A stretch of DNA of 64,000 bases from NCBI GenBank assembly GCA_963730115.1, contig CAVSQM010000006.1:1-64000 (forward strand). The letters are read 5' to 3'. Source of the DNA: DASQFQ01 sp963730115. Its GTDB lineage: Bacteria; Actinomycetota; Thermoleophilia; Solirubrobacterales; Solirubrobacteraceae. Shown here one piece after another: positions 53,886 through 62,517 of this stretch; position 1 is the first letter of the stretch, and each line of letters starts with the position of its first letter. The notes below the pieces were generated by a model. The model made no database searches. It worked only from the letters and a program-made list of their open reading frames with translations, and was not told where the DNA came from. The position numbers were made by a program, and so were the translations under genes.

Positions 53886-55955
53886 CTAGGCCTTGACCGC
53901 TTCTTCCTCCTCCGTGGCCTTCTGCACGATCTTTTGCGCGAGGTGGCTCGGGACCTCCTCGTAGCGGACGAACTCGAGCGTGTACTCGCCCTGCCCGCCG
54001 GTGATCGAGCGCAGGTCCGGCGCGTAGGTCAGCACCTCGGCCATCGGCACCTCGGCCTTGACCTCGGTCATGCCGCCGACGTTCTCGGTGCCGAGCGGGC
54101 GCCCGCGACGCGAGGACAGGTCGCCCATGACGTCGCCGACCGCCGAGTCGGGCACCGACGCGGTCACGAGCATGATCGGCTCGAGCAGCACCGGGCCGGC
54201 GTTCGACACCGCCTCGCGCATCGCGATCGAGCCGGCGATCTTGAACGCCATCTCCGACGAGTCGACCGTGTGGTACGAGCCGTCGAACAGCCTCACGCGG
54301 ACGCCCTTGAGCGGGTACCCCGCCACGACGCCCTGCTGCATCGCCTCGACCACGCCCTTCTCCACCGCGGGGATGAAGCTCGTCGGGATGACGCCGCCCT
54401 TGATGGCGTTGACGAACTCGAACTCGCCGTCCGCCAGCGGCTCGATCTCGATGTGGCAGTCGCCGAACTGGCCGCGGCCGCCGGACTGCTTCTTGTGGCG
54501 GCCGTGCGCCTTGGCGGTCCCGCGGATCGTCTCCTGGTACGGGACGCGCGGGGGCTTGAGGGTCACCTCGGCGCCGAAGCGCGAATGCAGGCGGTCGACC
54601 ACGACCTCGACGTGGATCTGCGACAGGCCGGCCACGATCTGCTCGCCGGTCTCGTCGTCGCGGTGGAGGTCGATCGTCGGGTCTTCCTCCTGCAGGCGGC
54701 GCAGCGCGGTGAACACCTTGTCCTCGTCGCCCTTGGCCTTCGGCTCGATGGCGAACGCCATCACCGGCGCCGGGAGCGCGATCGAGGGCATCGCGATCGG
54801 CTGGTCGCGGTCGGCGAGCCAGTCGCCCGCGCGCGTCTCCTTGAGCTTCGCGACCGCGCCGATGTCGCCGGGACCGAAGGCGTCGGTGTGGCTGACCTCC
54901 TTGCCCTGCGGCACGAGCAGCTGGCCCATGCGCTCCTTGGAGTGGGCGCGGGTGTTGAGCAGGCTCGTGTCGGCGCTGACCGTGCCCTGGTAGACGCGGA
55001 ACAGGTTGATGCGGCCCGCGAAGGGGTCGGCCCGGGTCTTGAACACGTAGGCGTACGTCTCGGCATCGGGGTTCGCCTCGAGCGTCATGTCCTCGAGCGC
55101 GAGCCCGCCGTGCTGGACCGGCGAGGGCAGGTCGTCGACGATCGCCTCGAGCAGGCGGTCGGCGCCGAGGTGCTGCGTCGCCACGCCGCATGTCACGGGG
55201 AAGATGGTGCCGCTGTCGGTGCCCTCCTCGAGCGCGTGCACGATCTCGTCGTGGGAGATCTCCTCGCCCTCGAGGTAGCGCTCCATGAGCGCGTCGGAGT
55301 TCTCGGCGACCTCGTCCATCAGCTTCTCGCGGTACTCCTGGGCCAGGTCGGCCAGGTCGTCGGGGATCGGGCACTCCTTGCAGTTGTCGCGCCCCGTGCC
55401 GGAGTACTCGTAGGCCTTCATGTCGACGAGGTCGATCAGGCCGCGCACCTCGTGCTCGGAGCCGATCGGGATCTCGGTCGCCACCACGTGCGGGCCGAAG
55501 GCGGCCTTCAGCGAGTCGAGCGTGCGGAAGAAGTCGGCGCGCTCGCGGTCGAGCATGTTCACGTAGATCAGGCGCGCCACGCCGAGCTCGGCGGCGCGCG
55601 TCCACAGGCGCTGGGTCGAGACCTCGACGCCCATCACGGCGTTGACCACGAACACGGCCGACTCGCACACGCGCAGCGCGCCGAGCGCGTCGGCGATGAA
55701 CGACGGCTCGCCGGGCGTGTCGATGAGGTTGACCTTGACGCCGTGCCAGTCGAACGAGGCGAGCGCGGCGGAGATCGACATCCCGCGGGCCTGCTCGTCC
55801 TCCTCCGAGTCGGAGACCGTCGTCCCGTCAGCCACCGTGCCCAGGCGGTTCGTCGCGCCGGCCTCGAACAGCAGGGCCTCGTGCAGCGACGTCTTCCCGC
55901 TCCCACGGTGGCCCACTAGGGCCACGTTGCGGATCCTGTCTGCGGCGTGCGGCAT
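53886..55955 (-). CDS. Elongation-factor-G-like GTPase (EF-G2 type)
   Basis: 689 residues. P-loop GHRGSGKTSLHEALL, switch II IDTPGEPSFI, and VNMLDRERADF in place of the usual NKxD. Domains II-V follow (DPFAGRINLFRVYQGTV, SQIHVEVVVDRLHSRFGAEVTLKPP, PLKGVRVRLFDGSYH, RRGRPLGTENVGGMTEVKAEVPMAE). The 'NMLD' change and the acidic insert YSGTGRDNCKECPIP are typical of the actinobacterial EF-G-like paralogues whose exact task is unsettled. The main fusA is not in this window. Confidence 0.9.
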   Translation of the reverse strand: MPHAADRIRNVALVGHRGSGKTSLHEALLFEAGATNRLGTVADGTTVSDSEEDEQARGMSISAALASFDWHGVKVNLIDTPGEPSFIADALGALRVCESAVFVVNAVMGVEVSTQRLWTRAAELGVARLIYVNMLDRERADFFRTLDSLKAAFGPHVVATEIPIGSEHEVRGLIDLVDMKAYEYSGTGRDNCKECPIPDDLADLAQEYREKLMDEVAENSDALMERYLEGEEISHDEIVHALEEGTDSGTIFPVTCGVATQHLGADRLLEAIVDDLPSPVQHGGLALEDMTLEANPDAETYAYVFKTRADPFAGRINLFRVYQGTVSADTSLLNTRAHSKERMGQLLVPQGKEVSHTDAFGPGDIGAVAKLKETRAGDWLADRDQPIAMPSIALPAPVMAFAIEPKAKGDEDKVFTALRRLQEEDPTIDLHRDDETGEQIVAGLSQIHVEVVVDRLHSRFGAEVTLKPPRVPYQETIRGTAKAHGRHKKQSGGRGQFGDCHIEIEPLADGEFEFVNAIKGGVIPTSFIPAVEKGVVEAMQQGVVAGYPLKGVRVRLFDGSYHTVDSSEMAFKIAGSIAMREAVSNAGPVLLEPIMLVTASVPDSAVGDVMGDLSSRRGRPLGTENVGGMTEVKAEVPMAEVLTYAPDLRSITGGQGEYTLEFVRYEEVPSHLAQKIVQKATEEEEAVKA

Positions 55956-55995
55956 GCCTTCTCCTCTCCCTCGTGCGGAAGGGCGCAGGCTACCG

Positions 55996-56781
55996 TCAGT
56001 CGCGCAGGTTGTCCCCCTGCAACCTCGACTTGAGTCGCAGCACGGCCTTCGTGTGCAGCTGGGAGATGCGCGACTCGGTCACGCCGAGCACCTCGCCGAT
56101 CTCCCGGAGGGTCAGGTTCTCGTAGTAGTAGAGCGCGATCACGAGCTTCTCGCGCTCGGGCAGCGCGGAGATCGCGTCGGCCAGGCGGTCCTTGAGCTCG
56201 GAGGCGTCGAGCAGCTCCTGCGGGTCCGGCGCGTCCGGGTCGTGGAGCGTGTCGAGCAGCGAGACCTGGTCGCCCGAGGAGTCCGAGACCGCCCACAGCT
56301 CGTCGAGCGCGACGACCGTGGAGTTGGAGATCTTCATCAGGCTCTCCTGGAACTCCTCGACCGTGATGCCCAGCTCGCGGGCCATCTCCTCGTCGGTCGG
56401 GGTCCGGTGGAGCCGGTGCTCGAGCTTGCCGTGCACGCGCTCGATCTCGCGGGCGCGGGCGCGGACGGAGCGCGGCACCCAGTCGAGCGCGCGCAGCTCG
56501 TCGATGATCGCGCCCTTGATGCGCGTGATCGCGTAGGTCTCGAACTTGATCTCGCGCTCGGGATCGAAGCGCTCGATCGCGTTGATCAGGCCGATCAGGC
56601 CGTACGAGATGAGGTCGGCCTCTTCGACGTGCGCGGGCAGGCCGGAGGACATGCGGCCCGCGACGTACTTGACCAGCGGCGAGTAGGCGACGACCAGCTG
56701 CTCGCGCGCGCGGTCGGATCCCGACGCCTTGTAGCGGCGCCAGAGATCTCGCAGCTCGATCGCTTTGACGTTGGTTTCCAA
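55996..56781 (-). CDS. whiG: Sigma factor of the FliA/WhiG group
   Basis: 261 residues. Region 2 is VVAYSPLVKYVAGRMSSGLPAHVEEADLISYGLIGLINAIERFDPEREIKFETYAITRIKGAIIDELR, region 3 is LHRTPTDEEMARELGITVEEFQE, and region 4 is ALPEREKLVIALYYYENLTLREIGEVLGVTESRISQLHTKAVLRLKSRL. The group directs flagellar or developmental genes. No anti-sigma factor is adjacent; the kinase and STAS proteins at 2.3-4.7 kb belong to a different class of regulators. It is next to the Xer gene, 19 bases away. Confidence 0.93.
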   Translation of the reverse strand: METNVKAIELRDLWRRYKASGSDRAREQLVVAYSPLVKYVAGRMSSGLPAHVEEADLISYGLIGLINAIERFDPEREIKFETYAITRIKGAIIDELRALDWVPRSVRARAREIERVHGKLEHRLHRTPTDEEMARELGITVEEFQESLMKISNSTVVALDELWAVSDSSGDQVSLLDTLHDPDAPDPQELLDASELKDRLADAISALPEREKLVIALYYYENLTLREIGEVLGVTESRISQLHTKAVLRLKSRLQGDNLRD

Positions 56782-56799
56782 GCCGGTGTGCCCCTTCTC

Positions 56800-57669
56800 C
56801 TAGGCCCGGGGATGGCTTCGGGCGTAGGCTGCCCGCAGGCGCGCGGACTCTACCCGAGTGTAGACCTGGGTCGTCGATATGGATGAATGGCCGAGCAGCT
56901 CCTGAATGGCCCGCAAATCTGCACCGCCCTCGAGCAGATGGGTCGCGAACGAGTGCCGGAGGGCGTGCGGATGCACCGCACCCTGCTGCGTGGCATGCCG
57001 CGCCCACACCTTCAGGCGGCGGCGCACATCGGAGGTGGAGAGCCGACGCCCCGATTTCGAGAGCAGCAGTGCGCGCTCCTCGTCGGAGGCCAGCAGGGCG
57101 GGCCGCCCGCGCTCGAGGTAGCGCGTGACGGAGCGCAGCGCCGGCTCGCCGGCGGGAACGAATCGCGTCTTGCCCCCTTTGCCCTCCACCCTGACCGTTT
57201 CGGCATCGAAGTCGATCGACTCAAGGTTCAGGTCCACGAGCTCCTCCGCGCGCAGCCCGCTCGCGTACGCCAGTTCGAACATCGCGCGGTCGCGGAGCTC
57301 GAGCGGCGTGGTGGCCGGGATGCGGTTCAGCAGCGCCGCCACGTCCTCCGCCTTCAGCGTGCGCGGGAGCCGCTGCGGCAGCTTGGGGGCGGGCAGCAGG
57401 TCCGCGGGGTTCGCGCGCATCTCTCCGAGCTCGACCATCGACTTGTAGAACGAACGAATCGCCGCGAGCTTGCGGGCGACGGTTCGCGGGCCCGCGCCGG
57501 TGCCCGCCAGCTGGGCGGCGTAGCGGCGCAGGACGGGGTAGTCGACGGCGTCCGGCTCGACGCCGGCGGCGCTGCACCAGAGCGCGAGCTGGCCGAGGTC
57601 GACGCCGTAGGCGCGGCGCGTGCGCTCGGCGGCGCCGCGGCGCTGCAGCTCGCGGTCGAAGCCGCGCAT
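56800..57669 (-). CDS. Xer-type tyrosine recombinase
   Basis: About 289 residues from ATG 57669 (MRGFDRELQRRGAAERTRRAY), chosen over upstream starts that would overlap the divergent gene. The SAM-like N-terminal domain is followed by the catalytic domain: Arg in YASGLRAEELVDLNLESID, Lys in VEGKGGKTRFVPAG, HALRHSFATHLLEGGADLRAIQELLGHSSISTTQVYTRV with His, Arg, His and the nucleophile Tyr. Length and motifs fit XerC/XerD for dimer resolution; no mobile element surrounds it. Confidence 0.9.
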   Translation of the reverse strand: MRGFDRELQRRGAAERTRRAYGVDLGQLALWCSAAGVEPDAVDYPVLRRYAAQLAGTGAGPRTVARKLAAIRSFYKSMVELGEMRANPADLLPAPKLPQRLPRTLKAEDVAALLNRIPATTPLELRDRAMFELAYASGLRAEELVDLNLESIDFDAETVRVEGKGGKTRFVPAGEPALRSVTRYLERGRPALLASDEERALLLSKSGRRLSTSDVRRRLKVWARHATQQGAVHPHALRHSFATHLLEGGADLRAIQELLGHSSISTTQVYTRVESARLRAAYARSHPRA

Positions 57670-57703
57670 GCCGGCCCGCCAGGCGTCGCTAGCCTGAGGC
57701 GCC

Positions 57704-58000
57704 GTGGCCTCGTTCTTCATCGACACCGACACGGGTCAGGTCGCCACCCTGCGCCAGCTCGACGAGGCCGGCCTCGTGCCGCGCACGCGCGGGAAGCCGG
57801 AGCTCCCCTGGTTCCCCATCCAGGGGACGAGCGATGCGACGACCCTCTGGTACGCGGTGATGCGGAAGCCGGTCAAGCACAAGTACATCGGTGCCCTGTG
57901 CATTCGCCACTCCGACCACCACGCCTCCCTCCTGCAGAAGGGATGGCACGAGGTCGCGATCGACCAAATCTCCGCTACGAGATGTACACCGGCGCGTTGA
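57704..58000 (+). CDS. Hypothetical 98-residue protein
   Basis: From GTG 57704: ASFFIDTDTGQVATLRQLDEAGLVPRTRG, WFPIQGTSDATTLWYAVMRKPVKHKYIGALCIRHSDHHASLLQKGWHEV. The composition is that of a real protein and no other gene occupies 57704-57974. The last 26 bases overlap the convergent L,D-transpeptidase end. HSDHH could bind metal, but no family is recognised. Confidence 0.55.
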   Translation: MASFFIDTDTGQVATLRQLDEAGLVPRTRGKPELPWFPIQGTSDATTLWYAVMRKPVKHKYIGALCIRHSDHHASLLQKGWHEVAIDQISATRCTPAR

Positions 58001-59018
58001 CCGGCACTTCGTCGTAGAGCTCGACCACGTCCGGGATCCGCATGCGGATGCAGCCGTGCGAGGCGGCGGTGCCGATCGAGCCCTCGGCGTCGGTGCCGTG
58101 GATGCCGGCCCCGGCGTAGATGCCGAGCCAGCGCGCCTTCAGCGGGTTCTCGGCGGTGCCGCCGGGGACGACCTTGCCGCGGTCCCCGGGCGCCACCCAG
58201 TCGGAGTTGGGCATCGTCCAGGCCGGGTTCACGGCCTTGTTCTGCACGTGGTAGAGCCCGGCGGGCGTCTCGAGGCCGACCTGGCCGACCGCGATCCCGT
58301 AGGACTTCTTGAACTTGAGGTTCTCGTAGAGCGAGAGCTTGAACGAGCCGCGCTGGACGATGACGATCGCCGGGTACTTCGACGCGAGGTCCTCGGTGCT
58401 GACCTTCGGCTGCACGACCGACGTGCGCACCTTGACCTGGCGCGACCCCTCGACGGAGAGCAGCGAGCGCCGCAGCTGGTTGCGCAGCTTGGAGGCGCGG
58501 ACCTCGAGCCCGGTGGCCGACGGCTGCGGGGTGATGTCGCCCTGCTCGAGGTTGACCGAGGCGTCGCGCGCCGGCTTGTCGATCTTCTCGCTGATGCGCC
58601 TGACCAGGCGGGTGATGGACTTGCGGTTGTAGGCGATGTCGAGGTCGATGTCCTCGTTGATCGCCTTGCCCTGCAGGTTGCGCGAGGTGCGCTCGAGGAT
58701 GTTGCCCTCGCGCGAGCGCTGGAGCGCCAGCGCCACCGAGCCGTCGATGTCGATGCCGACGCGCGCCTGGGCCGGGGTCAGCGTGAAGCGCTTGTCCTGG
58801 TAACGGGCGACGACCGGCTCATTGAGGGGCTCGAGCACCGCGGAGCGCAGGCGGGCTCGCGCAGCCTCCTCTTTCAGCCCGCCGACAGCCACTCCGCCGA
58901 CCGTGATCCCCTTGGCGATCTGGTCCTCCCGGGCGGAGTCGTACGCGTAGATGCCCCCGGCGGCCGCGACGAGCAGGACGACGAGCGTCGCAACGATGAA
59001 GAAGGAGCGAGTGCGCAC
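57975..59018 (-). CDS. L,D-transpeptidase (YkuD) with peptidoglycan-binding domain
   Basis: 347 residues. One N-terminal membrane helix (SFFIVATLVVLLVAAAGGIYAY) anchors it outside. ITVGGVAVGGLKEEAARARLR and VVARYQDKRFTLTPAQARVGIDID form a PG_binding_4 region of two repeats. The YkuD domain has AIVIVQRGSFKLSLYENLKFKKSYGIAVG, YHVQNKAV and the catalytic HGTDAEGSIGTAASHGCIRM with His, Ser and nucleophile Cys. It cross-links cell-wall peptides (3-3 links). A monocistronic unit. Confidence 0.92.
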   Translation of the reverse strand: MRTRSFFIVATLVVLLVAAAGGIYAYDSAREDQIAKGITVGGVAVGGLKEEAARARLRSAVLEPLNEPVVARYQDKRFTLTPAQARVGIDIDGSVALALQRSREGNILERTSRNLQGKAINEDIDLDIAYNRKSITRLVRRISEKIDKPARDASVNLEQGDITPQPSATGLEVRASKLRNQLRRSLLSVEGSRQVKVRTSVVQPKVSTEDLASKYPAIVIVQRGSFKLSLYENLKFKKSYGIAVGQVGLETPAGLYHVQNKAVNPAWTMPNSDWVAPGDRGKVVPGGTAENPLKARWLGIYAGAGIHGTDAEGSIGTAASHGCIRMRIPDVVELYDEVPVNAPVYIS

Positions 59019-59056
59019 AGACCGAATGCATGGTAGAACGGGCCGGGGCCGCCCGG

Positions 59057-60115
59057 CTACCCCTGCAATTTTGCTGGCGCGTCGCTGCTCCTGCGGACGC
59101 TCGGGCTGTAGCGCAGGAACTCCTCGACCTCACGCTCGTAGCGGTAGGGCTCGCCGGCGTCGCGCTTGAGCGCCGCGACCCGCAGGTGCGCGGCGAACGC
59201 CTGCACCGTTTCGCGCGTGGTGTGGCGGATCGGCGCGCCCGTCGCCTTCAGCTTGCGGTTGTCGACGCCGCGGCCGAAGCGCATCTGGTTGAGCATCTCG
59301 GGCGGCAGGTCGAGGCCGAGCGGCCGCAGCGCGCGGGCCGCCAGGCCTGTCCCCCACGGCGGGATCAGCGGCGCCGGCAGCTTGCCGAGCAGGCTGGCGA
59401 TCTCGCTCAGGACCAGCACGCCGTCGCCCGCGGCGTTGTAGATCCCCGGCAGGTCATCGCGCACCGCGTGCTCGAGCACGGCGACGATGTCGTCCTCGTG
59501 GATGAACTGGTAGCGCGGGTCGAAGCCGAGGATCGACGGCACCACCGGCAGCGAGAGCAGCGCGGTGTGCGCCGTCCGCAGGTCGGGGCCGAGCATGTTC
59601 ACGAAGCGCAGCGTGGTCACCGTGACGTGGCCGTTGCGGTCCGCGAACGAGCTGACCGCCTTCTCCGCCTCCACGATGTCGCGCTCGAGCCGGGTCCGGG
59701 GCGGGTGCGGACGCTGCATGCGCTCGGTGAAGAACGCCGGGTCGTCCTGCTCGCAGCCGTAGTAGTGCGCGGCCGACTTGAAGACGAACTTGCGCACCGG
59801 CGAGTCAGGGCCCGAGCAGGCGGCGAGGATGTTCATCGTCCCGATCACGTTCGCCTCGTGGGCGGCGCGCGCGCTGGCGGTGGTGGAGTCGACGATCAGC
59901 CGCGAGTCGACCACCGTGTCGATCTGGGCGGCCTGGACGATCCGCCGCAGCAGCGCGTGCTGGGTGCCGACACGGACGTACTCCGTGCGCTCGAGCTCGC
60001 AGGTCGGGTCCTCGGGCGAGACGCCGATGATCACCTCGACCTCCGGGTCGCGCTCGAGCGCCTGGGCGAGCCGGCCGCCCCAGAAGCTCGACAGGCCGGT
60101 GACGAGCACCCTCAT
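59057..60115 (-). CDS. NAD-dependent epimerase/dehydratase-like protein
   Basis: 352 residues, extended SDR. MRVLVTGLSSFWGGRLAQALERDPEVEVIIGVS is a modified GxxGxxG loop (SSFWGG), VDSRLIVDSTTASARAAHEANVIGTMNILAAC follows, and FVFKSAAHYYGCEQDDPAFF is in the position of the catalytic Tyr region, without a clear YxxxK. VTTLRFVNMLGPD and GIYNAAGDGVLVLSEIASLLGK complete it. The ATG overlaps the next upstream-strand gene stop by four bases. With the acyltransferase it may work in lipid or glycolipid synthesis; this is inferred. Confidence 0.82.
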   Translation of the reverse strand: MRVLVTGLSSFWGGRLAQALERDPEVEVIIGVSPEDPTCELERTEYVRVGTQHALLRRIVQAAQIDTVVDSRLIVDSTTASARAAHEANVIGTMNILAACSGPDSPVRKFVFKSAAHYYGCEQDDPAFFTERMQRPHPPRTRLERDIVEAEKAVSSFADRNGHVTVTTLRFVNMLGPDLRTAHTALLSLPVVPSILGFDPRYQFIHEDDIVAVLEHAVRDDLPGIYNAAGDGVLVLSEIASLLGKLPAPLIPPWGTGLAARALRPLGLDLPPEMLNQMRFGRGVDNRKLKATGAPIRHTTRETVQAFAAHLRVAALKRDAGEPYRYEREVEEFLRYSPSVRRSSDAPAKLQG

Positions 60116-60960
60116 CCGAACCACACCGACCGGCGCTTGGCCAGCATGTCGTAGAGCTCGTCCTGGATGCGTGCGCGGATCTCGTCGGCCACGTTCTGGA
60201 CCAGGTTGCGGTCGTGCCAGGGCTCCGGGCCCCACTGGTCGGTCGGGATCGGCTCGAGGAAGCGCAGCTTGAACTTCGCGGGCAGGTAGCCGGCGAAGCC
60301 GAGCAGCCCGAAGTGCGGGAACGTCGGGGTGATCGGGAAGTAGAGGAGCCCGGTCAGGCGCTGGAGCGCGCTGATCTGGGCGAACACCGGCATCGACTCC
60401 TCGGCCCCGACGACCGCGACCGGCACGATCGGGACCTGCGCGCGCATCGCCGCCTCGACGAACCCGCCGCGGCCGAAGCGACGGAGCCGGTAGCGGTCCT
60501 TGTAGAGCTTCTCCGTGCCCTTGCGGCCCTCCGGGAAGACGAGCACGAGCTGCTGCTCGTCGTAGAGCAGGCGCTGGACGTTGGCGGGATGGGCCGGCAC
60601 GCCGCCGATCTTGGGCACGAGCATCGAGAACAGCGGGTTGCCCTTGAAGAAGTGCTCGACGGTCAGGTGCACGGGCCGCGGGCGCGAGTGCTCCTCCTTG
60701 ACCGCCTTGAGGATCATCGTCGCGTCGGGCGGCAGCGCGCCGGAGTGGTTGGAGACCAGCAGCGCCCCGCCCTCGGCCGGGACGTTCTCGATCCCCTCGA
60801 CCTCGCAGCGGAACCAGTAGTGGTAGAGGAACTCGTAGACCGTGCGGTCGAGCAGGCCCTCGACGCGCTCGGAGCGGCCCCAGTCGGTGACCTGGCGCTC
60901 GGGCTCGATCGCCGGCAGGTAGTCGCGCGGGTCGGTGCTGGGGGCCGGGAGCTGCTTCAT
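60112..60960 (-). CDS. plsC: 1-acylglycerol-3-phosphate acyltransferase-like protein (PlsC family)
   Basis: 282 residues. The HX4D motif is NHSGALPPD, followed by FFKGNPLFSMLVPKIGGVPAHPANVQRLL and VFPEGRKGTEKLY, the substrate-binding block III. PIVPVAVVGAEESMPVF is block IV. There is no clear membrane helix; interfacial binding is likely. It overlaps the epimerase start by four bases and the nucleotidase stop by four, forming a three-gene operon. It esterifies a lysophospholipid or another lipid alcohol. Confidence 0.87.
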   Translation of the reverse strand: MKQLPAPSTDPRDYLPAIEPERQVTDWGRSERVEGLLDRTVYEFLYHYWFRCEVEGIENVPAEGGALLVSNHSGALPPDATMILKAVKEEHSRPRPVHLTVEHFFKGNPLFSMLVPKIGGVPAHPANVQRLLYDEQQLVLVFPEGRKGTEKLYKDRYRLRRFGRGGFVEAAMRAQVPIVPVAVVGAEESMPVFAQISALQRLTGLLYFPITPTFPHFGLLGFAGYLPAKFKLRFLEPIPTDQWGPEPWHDRNLVQNVADEIRARIQDELYDMLAKRRSVWFG

Positions 60961-61511
60961 GGCGCCAGCAGCGGCTCGAGGTTGCGGGCGAGCTCCTGCC
61001 AGTCCGTGCCGCACACGACGTCCTCGGTCTCGCACAGCTCGCGGTTCCACGGGTGCTCGATCGTCGCCACGGCGATCCCGGCGTCGATCGCGCGCTGGAG
61101 GTTCTCGGGCGAGTCGTCGATCAGCAGGTCGATGCCGATCTCCTCGCAGCGGGTGACCTTGTCGTAGGAGCAGTAGAGCTCGTCGTAGGGCAGGCCGATG
61201 CGCTCGAGCCACTGTGCGGTGGGCTCGTGCGCCTCGCCGGAGCGGTGCGAGGTGATGTGGATGAAGTGGCCGGCCTCGTGCCAGCCACGCACGGCCTCGA
61301 CGGCGCCCGGGTACGGCTCGGAGCCGAGGATCAGCGGGCCGGAGTGGGTCTCCTTGACCGCGGCGGACAGCTGCTCGGGCTTGAGCCGGTCGATCTCCCA
61401 CACGACCTGGTCCGCGTACGGGATCGCCACGCCGAAGCGCCGCTGGGCGACCTCCTCGAGCAGGTCCCAGTAGTGGTGCAGCGTGGAGTCGATGTCGATG
61501 GCGATCCGCAT
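60957..61511 (-). CDS. HAD-family 5'-nucleotidase-like phosphatase
   Basis: 184 residues. Motif I IAIDIDSTLHHYW has the two Asp residues of a phosphatase, ITSHRSGEAHEP is motif II region, SYDKVTRCEEIGIDLLIDDSPENLQRAIDAG gives Lys and the acidic motif IV DDSPEN. The pattern matches the NT5C/YqfW-like branch. First gene of the lipid-linked operon; the substrate is unknown. The intergenic gap to the divergent hydrolase is 27 bases. Confidence 0.82.
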   Translation of the reverse strand: MRIAIDIDSTLHHYWDLLEEVAQRRFGVAIPYADQVVWEIDRLKPEQLSAAVKETHSGPLILGSEPYPGAVEAVRGWHEAGHFIHITSHRSGEAHEPTAQWLERIGLPYDELYCSYDKVTRCEEIGIDLLIDDSPENLQRAIDAGIAVATIEHPWNRELCETEDVVCGTDWQELARNLEPLLAP

Positions 61512-61538
61512 CGGGGAGCCTGGGTACGGTAGAGGCCC

Positions 61539-62517
61539 ATGCCCGAAGCTCGCCCCGTCAAGTCGCTCGGCGGCCTGTTGCATCCCGGCCCGGACCATGA
61601 CTACGGCCGCCAGGGCCGCGCGCCGTGGCTCGACGTCGACTGGGAGGCGGCCCGGCATCGGACCCGGATCGACGGGCACGAGGTCAACTACGTCGACCTC
61701 GGCGAAGGCCCCGCGATCCTGTGGATCCACGGGCTCGGGGCGTCCTGGCAGTCGTGGCTCGAGAACCTGCCCGAGTTCGCGCGCGACCACCGCGTGGTGG
61801 CCATGGACCTGCCGGGCTTCGGCTACTCCGAGATGCCGGCAGGACATCTCGATCGAGTACTTCGGCGCGTGGACCTGTCGTCTGCTCGATGCGCTCGAGA
61901 TCGGGTCGGCCGCGGTGGTGGGCAACTCGATGGGCGGCTTCGTGGGCGCCGAGCTGGCGGTGCGCGCCCCCGAGCGGGTGCAGCGGCTGGCGGTCGTCTC
62001 GGCCGCCATCTTCTGGCAGGGGCACCGGCGCGCGCAGCCGCTGCTGCGGCTCGCGCGGCTGACCGACGCCATGGCGGCGCGGGCGCTCGTGCGCGCGACG
62101 GACGACATCGCCACGCGCCGGCGGCTGCGCCAGTGGGCGCTGGCGAGCGCGGGCTTCCGCTACCCGCAGTTGATCTCGGACGAACTCGCGCACGAGATGG
62201 TCCGCAGCGCGCGCCGCACCGACGGCTTCCTGCCCGCGCTCGAGGCGCTCGCCGACTACCCGCTCGACGAGGAGCTGCCGAAGATCGAGTGCCCCACGCT
62301 GATCGTGTGGGGCGAGCACGACACGCTCGTGCCCGCCAAGGATGCCGTGCGGCTGGAGGAGCTGATCCCGGACGCGCGGCGCGAGCTGTTCGAGCGCACC
62401 GGCCACGTGGCGATGCTCGAGCGGCCCGAGCGCTTCAACCGCGTGCTGCGCGAGTTCCTCGACGAGGAGCCGGAGCAGCGCGAGGGTGCCGCGCTAGCGC
62501 GTGACCGCGCCCTCTGA
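61539..62517 (+). CDS. Alpha/beta-hydrolase (one extra base)
   Basis: About 326 codons. VNYVDLGEGPAILWIHGLGASWQSW holds the oxyanion HG, VVAMDLPGFGYSEMP the strand before the cap, nucleophile Ser is in AVVGNSMGGFVGAELAV, acid Asp in LIVWGEHDTLVPAKDA, and His in ERTGHVAMLERPERFN. The frame breaks between 61831 and 61841; either A there could be the extra base. Probably an esterase or C-C hydrolase of unknown substrate. Its end overlaps the convergent ilvD by 24 bases. Confidence 0.86.

Noticed and set aside
56800..57669. Xer recombinase as sign of an integrated element
   Set aside because: It sits beside the WhiG-like sigma gene and other core genes, has the length of XerC/XerD, and no element borders were seen.
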